A stretch of 45,928 nucleotides of DNA from Chryseobacterium gleum (GTDB lineage Bacteria; Bacteroidota; Bacteroidia; Flavobacteriales_D; Sanyastnellaceae): the NCBI GenBank assembly GCA_945869405.1, contig CAMBPD010000004.1, positions 1-45,928 on the forward strand, written 5' to 3'. The position numbers were made by a program, and so were the translations under genes. The notes under the pieces are model-generated. The model was given only the letters and a program-made list of their open reading frames with translations, was not told where the DNA came from and did no database searches. Positions 36,346 through 45,678 of the stretch are shown here, in pieces (within the stretch, counting starts at the first letter, position 1; every line of letters begins with the position of its first letter).

Positions 36346-37734
36346 TTAATAGTGGCATTTGCCGCATTCCCAACCACCCAATTCACGCACTGTAGCTGAG
36401 CCATCTTCCATGATTTCACGCAATGTGCGTTGACCCACTTCAGACGCTTTGTAGCGTTCATGCATTTGCTGGTAATAGGCACTTCCTGCTAGATCCACTT
36501 CTTTCTTGTTGTGGCACTCTAGGCACCATCCCATTGTGAAAGGCGGCTTCTCTAATTTAACCAAACCCACTACATCTTCTTGCGAATTGATTTCATCTGC
36601 AGTTGGCACGTGACCAACTGTGTACATGTTTTGAGGACCATGACAATTTTTACAGTCCACCTTACCTACGCTGACGTGGGTTGAGTGATTGAAATAGACG
36701 TGATCGGGAAGGTTATTGACCTTGTTCCATACGATTGGCTTTTGATCGAAGCCCTGAATGTATGTCCCTGAAGCAGGGTCGAAGCCAATCGCATCGTAAA
36801 TCTTTTGAATTTCAGTTGTCCCTGTAATCGCGCCCTTCTTGATACCCTTGTGGCAGTTCATACAAACGTTCACTGAAGGAATTCCCGCATGCTTCGATTT
36901 CACCGCGCTGCTGTGGCAATAGTTACAATCAATTTCATTTTGGCAGTTGTGAATGGCGTGAGAGAACCACACGGGTTGCTCTGGCGTGTAGCCGTTGTAA
37001 ACGCCAATTCCCATCAGGCTCTTATAACCTACTACCGAGAAATAACACAGCATAAACAAACCAATGACCGCTACGAACTTTCTGTTAGACCACATCCAAA
37101 CCCTCGCCGACTGGCCATAGGATAGATCAGCCACTGGTGGCAAACCTTCACGCTCATTAATTGCACTCTTGAGCGACTTCGATATACTCGCTGCGGATAC
37201 TGCAATAATGGCCAAAATAGAACCAATGATTATGAACCAGACCGTACCGTCGCTTTCTTCATTCTTATCTTTCTCAGCCTTAATTTCATCTAGCGTCAAG
37301 CACTTGTTCACTCCTGCGGCACCTGCACCTGCTGGGGCGGCTGGTGTTGCTGTCTTAACGTAAGTCAAAATGTCTTTAATATCCACCTCGCTCACAGCTT
37401 GTGCAGCCATCCACCCGTAGGTTGCAACGTATTTTTCTACCAGACCCTTGATATAGGCGTCTCCGGTTGCCGCAGCACCCTGTGGGTTTTGAATCCATTT
37501 AACGATGAGGGCCTCTTTTCCCTTCCAACGAACGTCAATATCCTTAAGACCGGGAGCCGCCAAAACCTCCTCGGTGGTTCTGTGGCAAGATGCACAGTTT
37601 GCCTTAAATAATGCCTCCCCTTTGACAACATCTCCACCTTCGAAAACGCCTCCAAAAGCGTTGAAAGTGAGGAACATTGCTGTCGAAAAAGGAACCAGAA
37701 TTTTACTGATAAAACTTCTTGAAAGCCTCTTCAT
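36346..37734 (-). CDS. actA: Alternative complex III subunit ActA, multiheme cytochrome c with N-terminal class I-like cytochrome domain
   Basis: Six CxxCH motifs: CASCH, CNYCH, CMNCH, CKNCH, CLECH, CGKCH; first gene of the act cluster. Confidence 0.93.
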   Translation of the reverse strand: MKRLSRSFISKILVPFSTAMFLTFNAFGGVFEGGDVVKGEALFKANCASCHRTTEEVLAAPGLKDIDVRWKGKEALIVKWIQNPQGAAATGDAYIKGLVEKYVATYGWMAAQAVSEVDIKDILTYVKTATPAAPAGAGAAGVNKCLTLDEIKAEKDKNEESDGTVWFIIIGSILAIIAVSAASISKSLKSAINEREGLPPVADLSYGQSARVWMWSNRKFVAVIGLFMLCYFSVVGYKSLMGIGVYNGYTPEQPVWFSHAIHNCQNEIDCNYCHSSAVKSKHAGIPSVNVCMNCHKGIKKGAITGTTEIQKIYDAIGFDPASGTYIQGFDQKPIVWNKVNNLPDHVYFNHSTHVSVGKVDCKNCHGPQNMYTVGHVPTADEINSQEDVVGLVKLEKPPFTMGWCLECHNKKEVDLAGSAYYQQMHERYKASEVGQRTLREIMEDGSATVRELGGWECGKCHY

Positions 37735-37773
37735 TGCTGATAATTTATGCTATATGCAGGTTTAATCGCGGCG

Positions 37774-37781
37774 CAAATTTA
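37774..37781 (-). promoter_or_regulatory. -7-like promoter box for the act-cox cluster
   Basis: TAAATTTG on the minus strand, 40 nt upstream of the actA start. Confidence 0.45.
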
Positions 37782-38017
37782 TGCCCCACAAGGCATTGAC
37801 ATTGGTGTGACAAAAAGAATGTTAACAATTTAAACCGATTCTAAATAGGGTGTGTTGACACGGTTTTGACCATTGTTTTAGAGTGTATTAGCTGCATTTC
37901 CGCGAACAAATATGGGCTCACAATTCACAACCCTAGCCGTTCGCCCACACCACGCGTCGAATGCTAAGATCAATCTGGGTAAAATGTTCTGACCAAAATG
38001 CGTTGTACGTTTGCCCT

Positions 38018-38446
38018 ATGAAGCGATTACGTAACTCGTTGATAATCATTTTTACTTTGTTTGCTGTTCTCACTGGCTATTGCCAATCGGACAATCTAAA
38101 GGCCTTCAACGGAGACGTGGAAGTGATAGCCGATTCTTCAATCGTAAAACTCGAACGCAACGGGAGAAGGTTCAAAGAGGTAAAGGGTTACCGAGTTCAA
38201 TTGTTTAGTGGCCCACTTGAAGAGGCGAAAGCGGAGCGGAATAAATACCTCTCTTTAGGCCTACCCTACTCGGCCTACATGAAGCAAATTGTTCCAGATC
38301 ATGCATTGCAAGTGGGCGATTTCACAACGCGGCTCGAGCTCGACAAATGTTTGAGTGAATTAGAGGATTACTATCCGAAAGCATTTGCTGTTGTAACTAT
38401 TATTGAGACCTCCGGCACGTCCGGCAGTTCAAAAAATTCGCGCTAA
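38018..38446 (+). CDS. Secreted SPOR-domain protein
   Basis: Signal peptide MKRLRNSLIIIFTLFAVLTGYCQ; 'GYRVQLFSGPLEEAKAERNKYLSLGLPYSAYMKQIVPDHALQVGDFTTRLELDKCLSELEDYYPKAFAV'. Confidence 0.85.
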   Translation: MKRLRNSLIIIFTLFAVLTGYCQSDNLKAFNGDVEVIADSSIVKLERNGRRFKEVKGYRVQLFSGPLEEAKAERNKYLSLGLPYSAYMKQIVPDHALQVGDFTTRLELDKCLSELEDYYPKAFAVVTIIETSGTSGSSKNSR

Positions 38447-38490
38447 TTTCTCAACTGACAAAATTTCGTTTTTGCTTCGAAGAGGCCGTT

Positions 38491-38498
38491 TACATTTG
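38491..38498 (+). promoter_or_regulatory. -7-like promoter box for hmgA-hppD
   Basis: TACATTTG 20 nt upstream of the hmgA ATG; upstream TTTG at 38471-38474 with a somewhat short spacer. Confidence 0.5.
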
Positions 38499-38518
38499 CT
38501 ACTCTCAACACTACTCCG

Positions 38519-39676
38519 ATGCCTTTTTACCACCAACTAGGAAACATCCCCGCCAAGCGACACACAGTGCATGAAAAGCCAACTGGTGGCATGTACTACG
38601 AACAACTTTTCGGTACAGAGGGCTTTCACGGCATGAGCTCCCTGTTGTATCACGCGCATCGTCCTACGATGATAAAAGCAATTGGAGCCCCGATATTTTC
38701 CGGCCCAGTCGCCGCGGTGGATTACAACATCTCTCCCATGATGTTGCGTGGCTGGAACGTGGCACCCAAAGAAGACTTTCTCGAGAGTAGAACCTACATG
38801 CTCTTCAACAACGACTTGAGCATAGCGTTAGCGGCCCCATCGAAGAGCCTTAGAGAATACTTTTATAAAAACGCAGATGCAGACGAAATGATTTTCGTTC
38901 ATAAGGGATCAGGCACACTGCGAACTTTTCTCGGGAATCTTCCCTTCGGGTATGGGGATTACTTGATTGTTCCGCGCGGTATGATTTACCAAATTGAATT
39001 CGATACCACTGAAAATCGATTGTTCATTGTTGAATCAAATTCGCCCATAGTCACTCCGAAGCGCTACCGCAACAACTTCGGACAATTACTGGAGCATTCG
39101 CCATATTGTGAGCGTGACATTCGCCGACCCCAACAACTAGAAACCCATGATGTAAAAGGGGATTTCACAGTGAAGATTCGCAAACAACAACAGCTACACA
39201 CGTTGGTTTACGCCACGCATCCTTTTGATGTTATTGGCTGGGATGGCTACAACTATCCTTACGCATTTAGTATACATGATTTCGAGCCTATAACAGGGCG
39301 CATACATCAACCCCCGCCAGTGCACCAAACCTTTGAGGCGCACAATTTTGTGGTTTGCTCATTTTGTCCGAGGCTGTATGACTACCACCCCAAATCCATT
39401 CCGGCACCCTACAACCACAGCAACATCGACAGTGATGAAGTGCTTTACTACGTAGACGGTGATTTCATGAGTAGAAACCATGTAGAGAAAGGCTATATCT
39501 CTTTGCATCCTGGCGGCATACCACATGGCCCACATCCCGGAGCAGCAGAGCGCAGTATTGGACAGACGGAAACTGCAGAATTGGCTGTTATGGTGGATAC
39601 GTTCAAGCCCCTTAAAATCACTCGGGACGCAGTGATGCTCAACGACGAAACCTATGCCACCAGCTGGTTAGAATAA
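38519..39676 (+). CDS. hmgA: Homogentisate 1,2-dioxygenase
   Basis: 'MPFYHQLGNIPAKRHTVHEKP..GMYYEQLFGTEGFHGMSSLLYH', 'VHKGSGTLRTFLGNLPFGYGDYLIVPRGMIYQIEFD', 'SLHPGGIPHGPHPGAAERSIG'. Confidence 0.95.
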   Translation: MPFYHQLGNIPAKRHTVHEKPTGGMYYEQLFGTEGFHGMSSLLYHAHRPTMIKAIGAPIFSGPVAAVDYNISPMMLRGWNVAPKEDFLESRTYMLFNNDLSIALAAPSKSLREYFYKNADADEMIFVHKGSGTLRTFLGNLPFGYGDYLIVPRGMIYQIEFDTTENRLFIVESNSPIVTPKRYRNNFGQLLEHSPYCERDIRRPQQLETHDVKGDFTVKIRKQQQLHTLVYATHPFDVIGWDGYNYPYAFSIHDFEPITGRIHQPPPVHQTFEAHNFVVCSFCPRLYDYHPKSIPAPYNHSNIDSDEVLYYVDGDFMSRNHVEKGYISLHPGGIPHGPHPGAAERSIGQTETAELAVMVDTFKPLKITRDAVMLNDETYATSWLE

Positions 39677-39694
39677 CACATACTCATTTCATTT

Positions 39695-40834
39695 ATGAAC
39701 GCTGACAACAACTCTATGCAACTCGAAAAAACGGTTGCCAATGCAGAAGATTTTCTGCCACTTTTGGGAACCGACTATGTTGAGCTATACGTAGGAAACG
39801 CAAAGCAAGCCGCTTACTATTATATCTCCGCTTGGGGCTTTCAGCCTTTGGCCTACTGCGGGTTAGAAACAGGTGTAAAAGACCGCGTTTCCTACGTCTT
39901 ACATCAAGATAAAATCCGACTGGTACTTACCTCGTCTCTTCAGCCAGACGGCCCAATCAATGCGCATGTAAACGCTCACGGTGACGGAGTGAAAGTCATC
40001 GCGTTGTGGGTAGATGACGCTACAAAAAGCTGGGAGGAAACAACTTCACGCGGCGGTGAAAGTTGCATGAATCCGCAGACCCATGTAGATGAGCATGGAA
40101 GTGTCGTTCTTTCCGCTATTCACACCTACGGCGAAACGCTGCATGTGTTTGTGGAGCGTAAAAACTACACCGGTTTATTTCTACCGGGATACAAGGCTTG
40201 GAATCCGGAATACCGAGCCCCAGACGTTGGGTTGAAATTCATAGACCACATGGTGGGAAATGTCGGGTGGAATGAAATGAATAAGTGGTGTGAATTTTAT
40301 GCTAAAGTGATGGGTTTCGCGCAGCTTGTTTCCTTCGACGACAAAGACATCAGCACCGATTATACCGCACTCATGAGCAAAGTAATGAGCAACGGAAATG
40401 GGCGCATAAAGTTTCCCATCAACGAGCCTGCAAGTGGCAAGAAAAAATCGCAAATTGAAGAGTACATAGACTTCTACCATGGCGCCGGCGTTCAGCACAT
40501 TGCTTTGGCCACCGAGAACATTGTAGAAACCGTTACAGCGCTTAAGTCGAGAGGGGTCGAGTTTTTACGAGTTCCCGAAATCTATTACGACGATGTTTTG
40601 GATCGTGTAGGCAAAATCGACGAAGATCTAGCGCCGCTCAAAAAACTTGGTATTCTTATCGATCGTGACGACGAGGGATACTTGCTTCAACTGTTTACAA
40701 AGCCTGTACTGGACCGCCCCACGATGTTCTTCGAAATCATTCAAAGAAAAGGAGCCAAGAGCTTTGGAAAAGGTAACTTCAAGGCCTTGTTTGAAGCAAT
40801 CGAGCGGGAACAGGAGCTAAGAGGAACGCTTTAA
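39695..40834 (+). CDS. hppD: 4-hydroxyphenylpyruvate dioxygenase
   Basis: VOC-fold Fe ligand motifs 'FIDHMVGNV', 'GVQHIALATENI', 'MFFEIIQRKGAKSFGKGNFKALFEAIEREQ'. Confidence 0.96.
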   Translation: MNADNNSMQLEKTVANAEDFLPLLGTDYVELYVGNAKQAAYYYISAWGFQPLAYCGLETGVKDRVSYVLHQDKIRLVLTSSLQPDGPINAHVNAHGDGVKVIALWVDDATKSWEETTSRGGESCMNPQTHVDEHGSVVLSAIHTYGETLHVFVERKNYTGLFLPGYKAWNPEYRAPDVGLKFIDHMVGNVGWNEMNKWCEFYAKVMGFAQLVSFDDKDISTDYTALMSKVMSNGNGRIKFPINEPASGKKKSQIEEYIDFYHGAGVQHIALATENIVETVTALKSRGVEFLRVPEIYYDDVLDRVGKIDEDLAPLKKLGILIDRDDEGYLLQLFTKPVLDRPTMFFEIIQRKGAKSFGKGNFKALFEAIEREQELRGTL

Positions 40835-40950
40835 TAGTCAGCACAACATCTACATGTGGCGGTTGCAAATGCCGCTGCATTTTTTATTCACGCTCGAACG
40901 TTTGCGCGCCTCATCGGTACTAACCCATAACGTATTAATTTCGCCCCCGC

Positions 40951-41160
40951 ATGAACGCTACTATTTCCATGAGTTATGTAATGATTGCGGTAATGTTGTT
41001 GCTCGCCGTCGCGTGTCTTTTCACGGAGTCTGCTGTGCAATGGCTTCCCGGCAACAGGCGTTATGTGATGGCTGGCGTTTTGGTTCTCTATACAGCCATA
41101 CGATGGTATCGCTTGCAGGTTTATAAAAAAAGAATCTCCGAGGAGCATCATGCATCATAA
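40951..41160 (+). CDS. Small membrane protein with two predicted TM segments
   Basis: 69 aa, 'SYVMIAVMLLLAVACLF...YVMAGVLVLYTAIRWYRLQVYKKR'; overlaps the start of the next gene by 11 nt. Confidence 0.6.
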   Translation: MNATISMSYVMIAVMLLLAVACLFTESAVQWLPGNRRYVMAGVLVLYTAIRWYRLQVYKKRISEEHHAS

Positions 41161-42082
41161 CATCATCAGCATAATCGGCGCATGTATTTTTCTTCTTGGC
41201 TGCAACGTAGCCCAAGATAAGAATGCTGAAACCATCACATCGGGAACGCTCAAGCTCGGCGTAGATGAATCGTACTCCTTGCTGATGGACACCGAGGTGT
41301 TCACTTATACCCACCTCAACAAATACGCCCGCATTGAATCGACTATTGCTCCAGAAGCAGAAATTGTAAAGGCTCTTTTGGCGGATAGTATTCAAGCGGC
41401 TGTGATAGGTCGCGCCCTCACCGAGGAGGAACTCGCCTATTTCAAGAGCATCCAACGATTACCCGAAAGTTTTTTGATTGCCCGCGATGGCGTCGCGTTA
41501 ATTGTGCACCCAGAGCATGCTGATAGTGTCATTCACCTTGACAAGGTGCGAGGGTTGTTTTCAGGCACCGACAGTTTGTGGAGCCAACTGCAACCCGGCG
41601 GGAACAACAGCCGCGTACAGGTCGTTTTCGATCATCCTGGTTCGTGCAACTCACGGTCGCTGCGTGAAAAATTCGGGTTAACGCAATTTCCCTCGTGGTG
41701 CTTTTCACAACAAACTACCGAAAGTGTAATTCAGTTTGTGAGCAACAACCCCGGCAGCATCGGTGTTATTTCCTTGAGTTGGATAAGTGATGCGGACGAT
41801 AGCACGTGCGCGGCGTACCGCAAATTAATCCGTCCTTTGGGAATCGTGGACACCTCAAACATTGTGAAGCCAGACATGCCACGACGCCCATTCCAAGCAT
41901 ACGTTTTCGATAAAACATATCCTTTAAGGAGAGACGTGTATTACATCCGAACAGGCTTGAGAGGAACCCTTGGCACAGGCTTTGCCAATCACCTCGTGGG
42001 CGAGAAGGGTCAACTCATCATACACAAAATGGGAATGGTTGCCGCAAAAACTCCAAGCCGAACAGTCAAATTAGTAGACTAA
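41150..42082 (+). CDS. PstS-like substrate-binding lipoprotein
   Basis: Lipobox 'IFLLGCNVAQDK', 'SGTLKLGVDESYSLLMDTEVFTYT', 'VIGRALTEEELAYF', 'DHPGSCNSRSLREKFG', 'NNPGSIGVISLSWISD'. Confidence 0.85.
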   Translation: MHHNIISIIGACIFLLGCNVAQDKNAETITSGTLKLGVDESYSLLMDTEVFTYTHLNKYARIESTIAPEAEIVKALLADSIQAAVIGRALTEEELAYFKSIQRLPESFLIARDGVALIVHPEHADSVIHLDKVRGLFSGTDSLWSQLQPGGNNSRVQVVFDHPGSCNSRSLREKFGLTQFPSWCFSQQTTESVIQFVSNNPGSIGVISLSWISDADDSTCAAYRKLIRPLGIVDTSNIVKPDMPRRPFQAYVFDKTYPLRRDVYYIRTGLRGTLGTGFANHLVGEKGQLIIHKMGMVAAKTPSRTVKLVD

Positions 42083-43818
42083 TGAACCAGCATAATTCAA
42101 TCACTATGTATAAATCCTTGTTTATGATGGGAGCCTTTTTAGCGCTCTCTATTTTCAGCAATGCTCAAACACTTGCTGAAGCAACTCAAAAAACCCTCAG
42201 CGAGCGTTTTGAATCTGCTGAATCAGATCTCAACGCAATCATTGCAAAAGAGCCGACAGTTGCGGCCAACTATGCTGCTGCAGGGTACAACTATTTTTAT
42301 TGGGGCGTCAGCGATCAAGACGATGCCATTGAATTAGCGGAGAAAATGGAAGCGGCCGAAAAGCTCTTTCTCAAGGGTATGGATGTTGCGCCTACAGATC
42401 CGTTGTGTTTCGTGGGGTTGGGTCATTTAATGGCTTTCCGAAAAGACGTGAACGGCACCAATGGTCAATTCACAAAAGCGGAAGAAATCATGAAGACAAA
42501 ATCAAATAAGGTCGACAAATTGGTGAAGCAACAATCGTTGTTGAAAATGGCTGAGGGGTGTCTTATCGACAACAACGTGCAACTGGAAAAAGCACTTGTA
42601 TACCTGAACACCGCCCTCCCTTTTAACGATAAGAATCCAGAAGTTTACATTCAGCTTGGCGACTATTACCGACTTCGTGATGGTATAAATCAAAGCAATT
42701 CCATTGCGCAATACAACAAGGCTCTTGAGCTAGACTCTAAGTCGACGCGTGCAATCTTACGCAAGGGAATGCTCTACAAGCGCGTGCAGAACTGGGATGA
42801 GGGATTGAACTATTACAATGAGGCCATTGCTCTGGACCCAAGTTTTGCTCCCGCATATCGCGAAAAGGCAGAGTTGCTTAAAGACGCGGGGCGCTATACA
42901 CAAGCAATTGAAGCTTATGCCGGATACAAAGAACACAACCAAAACTGTCGTGTCAATCAGCGTTATGCGATGTTCGTTTACCTGGCAAAAGATTACAAAA
43001 ACGCCTTGATTGAATTGGAAAAGTCTCTTCCCTGCAACGATAAGAACGAATACGTTTACCGTGTGCTTGGATACACCTGTTATGAATCCGGTGAATACGC
43101 CAAAGGCTTGGATTATATGAATACCTATTTCAACCTCGCAAAAGAATCCGGCAAGGTGAAAATTTCCGGTGGCGACTATGGCCAGAAAGGGAAACTACTT
43201 TCAAAGACGGGTCAAGATTCGCTGGCCTTGGAAATGCTTAAGCAGGCTATTGCAGAAGACCCGACCTACGTTGAAGGATATAACGAAGTAGCGTCCATAT
43301 TGATGAAGCAAAAGAAATATGCTGATGCCGCAAACTATTACCAACAGAAAATCGATCATTCTGAAACTCCGGCACCTCTCGACTTCTATTATTTGGGTCA
43401 GTCACGCTACCGCAACAAGGAATACATTTTGGCCGACACGGCATTCGCACAAGCCGCATCGAAATATCCCGACGCAAACTTTTGGAGGGGTCGATGCAAA
43501 AACGGAATGGAGGCAAACCCCGATCAACCCGAAGCTGGTTTGGCAAAACCTTATCATGAGAAGTTTATTCAGCTCGTTGGTGGTGATGCTCGTTCGATTG
43601 AAGCCAACAAGAAAAACCTGATGGAGGCCTACAACTATCTCGGTATTTATTATTTGATCAAGAAAGACTACGACTGCAGTCGTGCGGCCATCAACAAAAC
43701 GCTGGAGCTTGATCCGGCAAATAAGATTGCCACTACTTTGTCGTCTGATGAAAACGTTTCAAAAGCCCTGGGCACCTGCGAATTGATACCTGCACAGCAG
43801 GGTGTGGGGGAGGAATAA
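42082..43818 (+). CDS. Secreted/periplasmic TPR protein
   Basis: Multiple TPR motifs ('PEVYIQLGDYYRLRDGINQSNSIAQYNKALELDSKS', 'WDEGLNYYNEAIALDPSFAPAYREKAELL'); TAATGA overlap with the upstream stop; alternative start at 42106. Confidence 0.9.
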   Translation: MNQHNSITMYKSLFMMGAFLALSIFSNAQTLAEATQKTLSERFESAESDLNAIIAKEPTVAANYAAAGYNYFYWGVSDQDDAIELAEKMEAAEKLFLKGMDVAPTDPLCFVGLGHLMAFRKDVNGTNGQFTKAEEIMKTKSNKVDKLVKQQSLLKMAEGCLIDNNVQLEKALVYLNTALPFNDKNPEVYIQLGDYYRLRDGINQSNSIAQYNKALELDSKSTRAILRKGMLYKRVQNWDEGLNYYNEAIALDPSFAPAYREKAELLKDAGRYTQAIEAYAGYKEHNQNCRVNQRYAMFVYLAKDYKNALIELEKSLPCNDKNEYVYRVLGYTCYESGEYAKGLDYMNTYFNLAKESGKVKISGGDYGQKGKLLSKTGQDSLALEMLKQAIAEDPTYVEGYNEVASILMKQKKYADAANYYQQKIDHSETPAPLDFYYLGQSRYRNKEYILADTAFAQAASKYPDANFWRGRCKNGMEANPDQPEAGLAKPYHEKFIQLVGGDARSIEANKKNLMEAYNYLGIYYLIKKDYDCSRAAINKTLELDPANKIATTLSSDENVSKALGTCELIPAQQGVGEE

Positions 43819-43838
43819 GAGCTTACCGAGCACGAATG

Positions 43839-43868
43839 AAAAACCGGATTTACTCCGGTTTTTTTATT
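43839..43868 (+). terminator. Intrinsic terminator after the TPR gene
   Basis: AAAAACCGGA-tttac-TCCGGTTTTTTT. Confidence 0.85.
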
Positions 43869-43944
43869 GCCCGAAAGGAAGTTCTTCCGCCTCGCAAGCG
43901 TCTTTTGGTACATTCGCTGTCCCGAATTCATACGAGCGACCCAC

Positions 43945-45678
43945 ATGGACATTTCCAGCATACAACAAAAAGCAGAAGCGTGGCTAACATCCGCGGCAAT
44001 TGACGAAGCAACAAAGCATGAAATTGAACGCATGATTGCTTCCGATGAAAAAGAACTTATCGAAAGCTTCTACAGCGACCTGGAATTTGGAACGGGCGGC
44101 TTACGCGGTATTATGGGCGTGGGAACCATGCGCATGAATGTGTACACCATAGGAATGGCCACACAAGGCCTCGCCAACTACATCTTGGCTCAATTCCCCG
44201 GTGCGACTTCACGTGTTGCCATTGCATACGACTCACGCAACAACTCTCCGCTCTTTGCTCAAACCGCTGCCAATGTGCTTTCTGCAAATGGCATAGACGT
44301 TCACCTGTTTAGCGAACTGCGTCCGACGCCACTGCTCTCCTATGCAGTTCGCAAATTGCACTGCCAAGCGGGTATCGTAATTACGGCTTCACACAATCCA
44401 AAAGAGTACAACGGCTATAAGGTTTATTGGGAAGATGGTGCACAAGTTTTGCCACCCCACGACAAAGGAATTATTGGCGAGGTAAGAAAAATAATGCGAC
44501 CCGATGACGTGAAGTTCACGGGTGATGCCTCACGCATACATAGCATTGGACCTGAAGTTGAAGAAGCCTATTTTTCTGAACTGCAGAGCATCATTCACTC
44601 ACCCGATGCAATCAAGCAAGCGCGTGATTTGAAAATTGTGTACACTTCCATTCATGGCGCAGGCATTACGATGGTGCCGCGTGCATTGGAGGCTTTGGGT
44701 TTTACGAACGTGTTCACGGTAGAACAACAAGCCACACCCGACGGCAATTTCAGCACGGTCCAATCGCCTAACCCGGAAGAGCGGGAAGCGCTGACACTGG
44801 CATTGCAACTAGCGGAAGAAAAACACGCCGATCTCGTAATTGGTACCGACCCTGATACGGATCGTGTGGGTATGGCCATTCGCGACAACAGCGGTAAAAT
44901 GGTTTTACTGAATGGCAATCAGGCGGCCTGTTTACTCGTGTACTATCAGTTGGAGCGCATGCACGAAAAGAACGCCATTCAATCCAATCACTACATCGCA
45001 AAAACAATTGTAACCACCGATTTACTCGAAGAGATAGCAAAGTTGCACGGTGTAAAATGGTACGACACGCTTACCGGTTTCAAGTACATAGCAGGAGTAA
45101 TTCGTGAAAAAGAGGGCAAGGAAATTTTCATTGCCGGCGGAGAAGAAAGCTATGGATACTCCGTAGGCGAATTTGTTCGTGATAAAGATGCCGTGCTTTC
45201 ATCTGTTGTACTGTGTGAAATTGCTGCGTGGTGCTCTGCCAATAATCGCTCCTTGTGGAGTTTACTCATGGAAATCTATGAGCGTTGCGGACTGTATCAT
45301 GAATCACTGCTTTCCGTTACGCTCAAGGGGCTCGACGGTCTGCAGCAAATACAATCCAAAATGGAGAACTTGCGAACCAACCCACCAAAGCAACTGGCCG
45401 GTTCGGAGGTGGTGGAACTTCGCGACATTCAACTGCAGCAATCCACCAATCTGCGCACAGGTGAAAGCGTGAAGCTTGACCTACCCGCTTCAAACGTGTT
45501 ACAGTTTGTATTGGCCGATGGCAGTAAAATATCTGCAAGGCCCAGCGGCACAGAGCCCAAAATAAAATTCTACTTCTCCATGAAGGCCACATTTAGCGGA
45601 CAAGATCATTACCGAGAGCAGGTTGCAGAAATGGAAGCTCGCATGGCGACCATACAATCAGCACTTGGAATGAAGTGA
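43945..45678 (+). CDS. Phospho-sugar mutase (phosphoglucomutase/phosphomannomutase family)
   Basis: 'FGTGGLRGIMGVGTMRMN', 'GIVITASHNPKEYNGYKVYWEDGAQVLPPHD', 'VIGTDPDTDRVGMAI', 'GGEESYGYSVGEFVRDKDAV', 'ARPSGTEPKIKFY'. Start 43945 preferred over 43867. Confidence 0.95.
   Translation: MDISSIQQKAEAWLTSAAIDEATKHEIERMIASDEKELIESFYSDLEFGTGGLRGIMGVGTMRMNVYTIGMATQGLANYILAQFPGATSRVAIAYDSRNNSPLFAQTAANVLSANGIDVHLFSELRPTPLLSYAVRKLHCQAGIVITASHNPKEYNGYKVYWEDGAQVLPPHDKGIIGEVRKIMRPDDVKFTGDASRIHSIGPEVEEAYFSELQSIIHSPDAIKQARDLKIVYTSIHGAGITMVPRALEALGFTNVFTVEQQATPDGNFSTVQSPNPEEREALTLALQLAEEKHADLVIGTDPDTDRVGMAIRDNSGKMVLLNGNQAACLLVYYQLERMHEKNAIQSNHYIAKTIVTTDLLEEIAKLHGVKWYDTLTGFKYIAGVIREKEGKEIFIAGGEESYGYSVGEFVRDKDAVLSSVVLCEIAAWCSANNRSLWSLLMEIYERCGLYHESLLSVTLKGLDGLQQIQSKMENLRTNPPKQLAGSEVVELRDIQLQQSTNLRTGESVKLDLPASNVLQFVLADGSKISARPSGTEPKIKFYFSMKATFSGQDHYREQVAEMEARMATIQSALGMK

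Noticed and set aside
40855-40892. Terminator after hppD
   Set aside because: GCGG...CCGC stem is only about 4 bp with a long loop despite the following TTTTTT; too weak to call confidently.
41150-42082. Phosphate ABC transporter locus
   Set aside because: Only a PstS-like lipoprotein is present; no permease or ATPase genes nearby.
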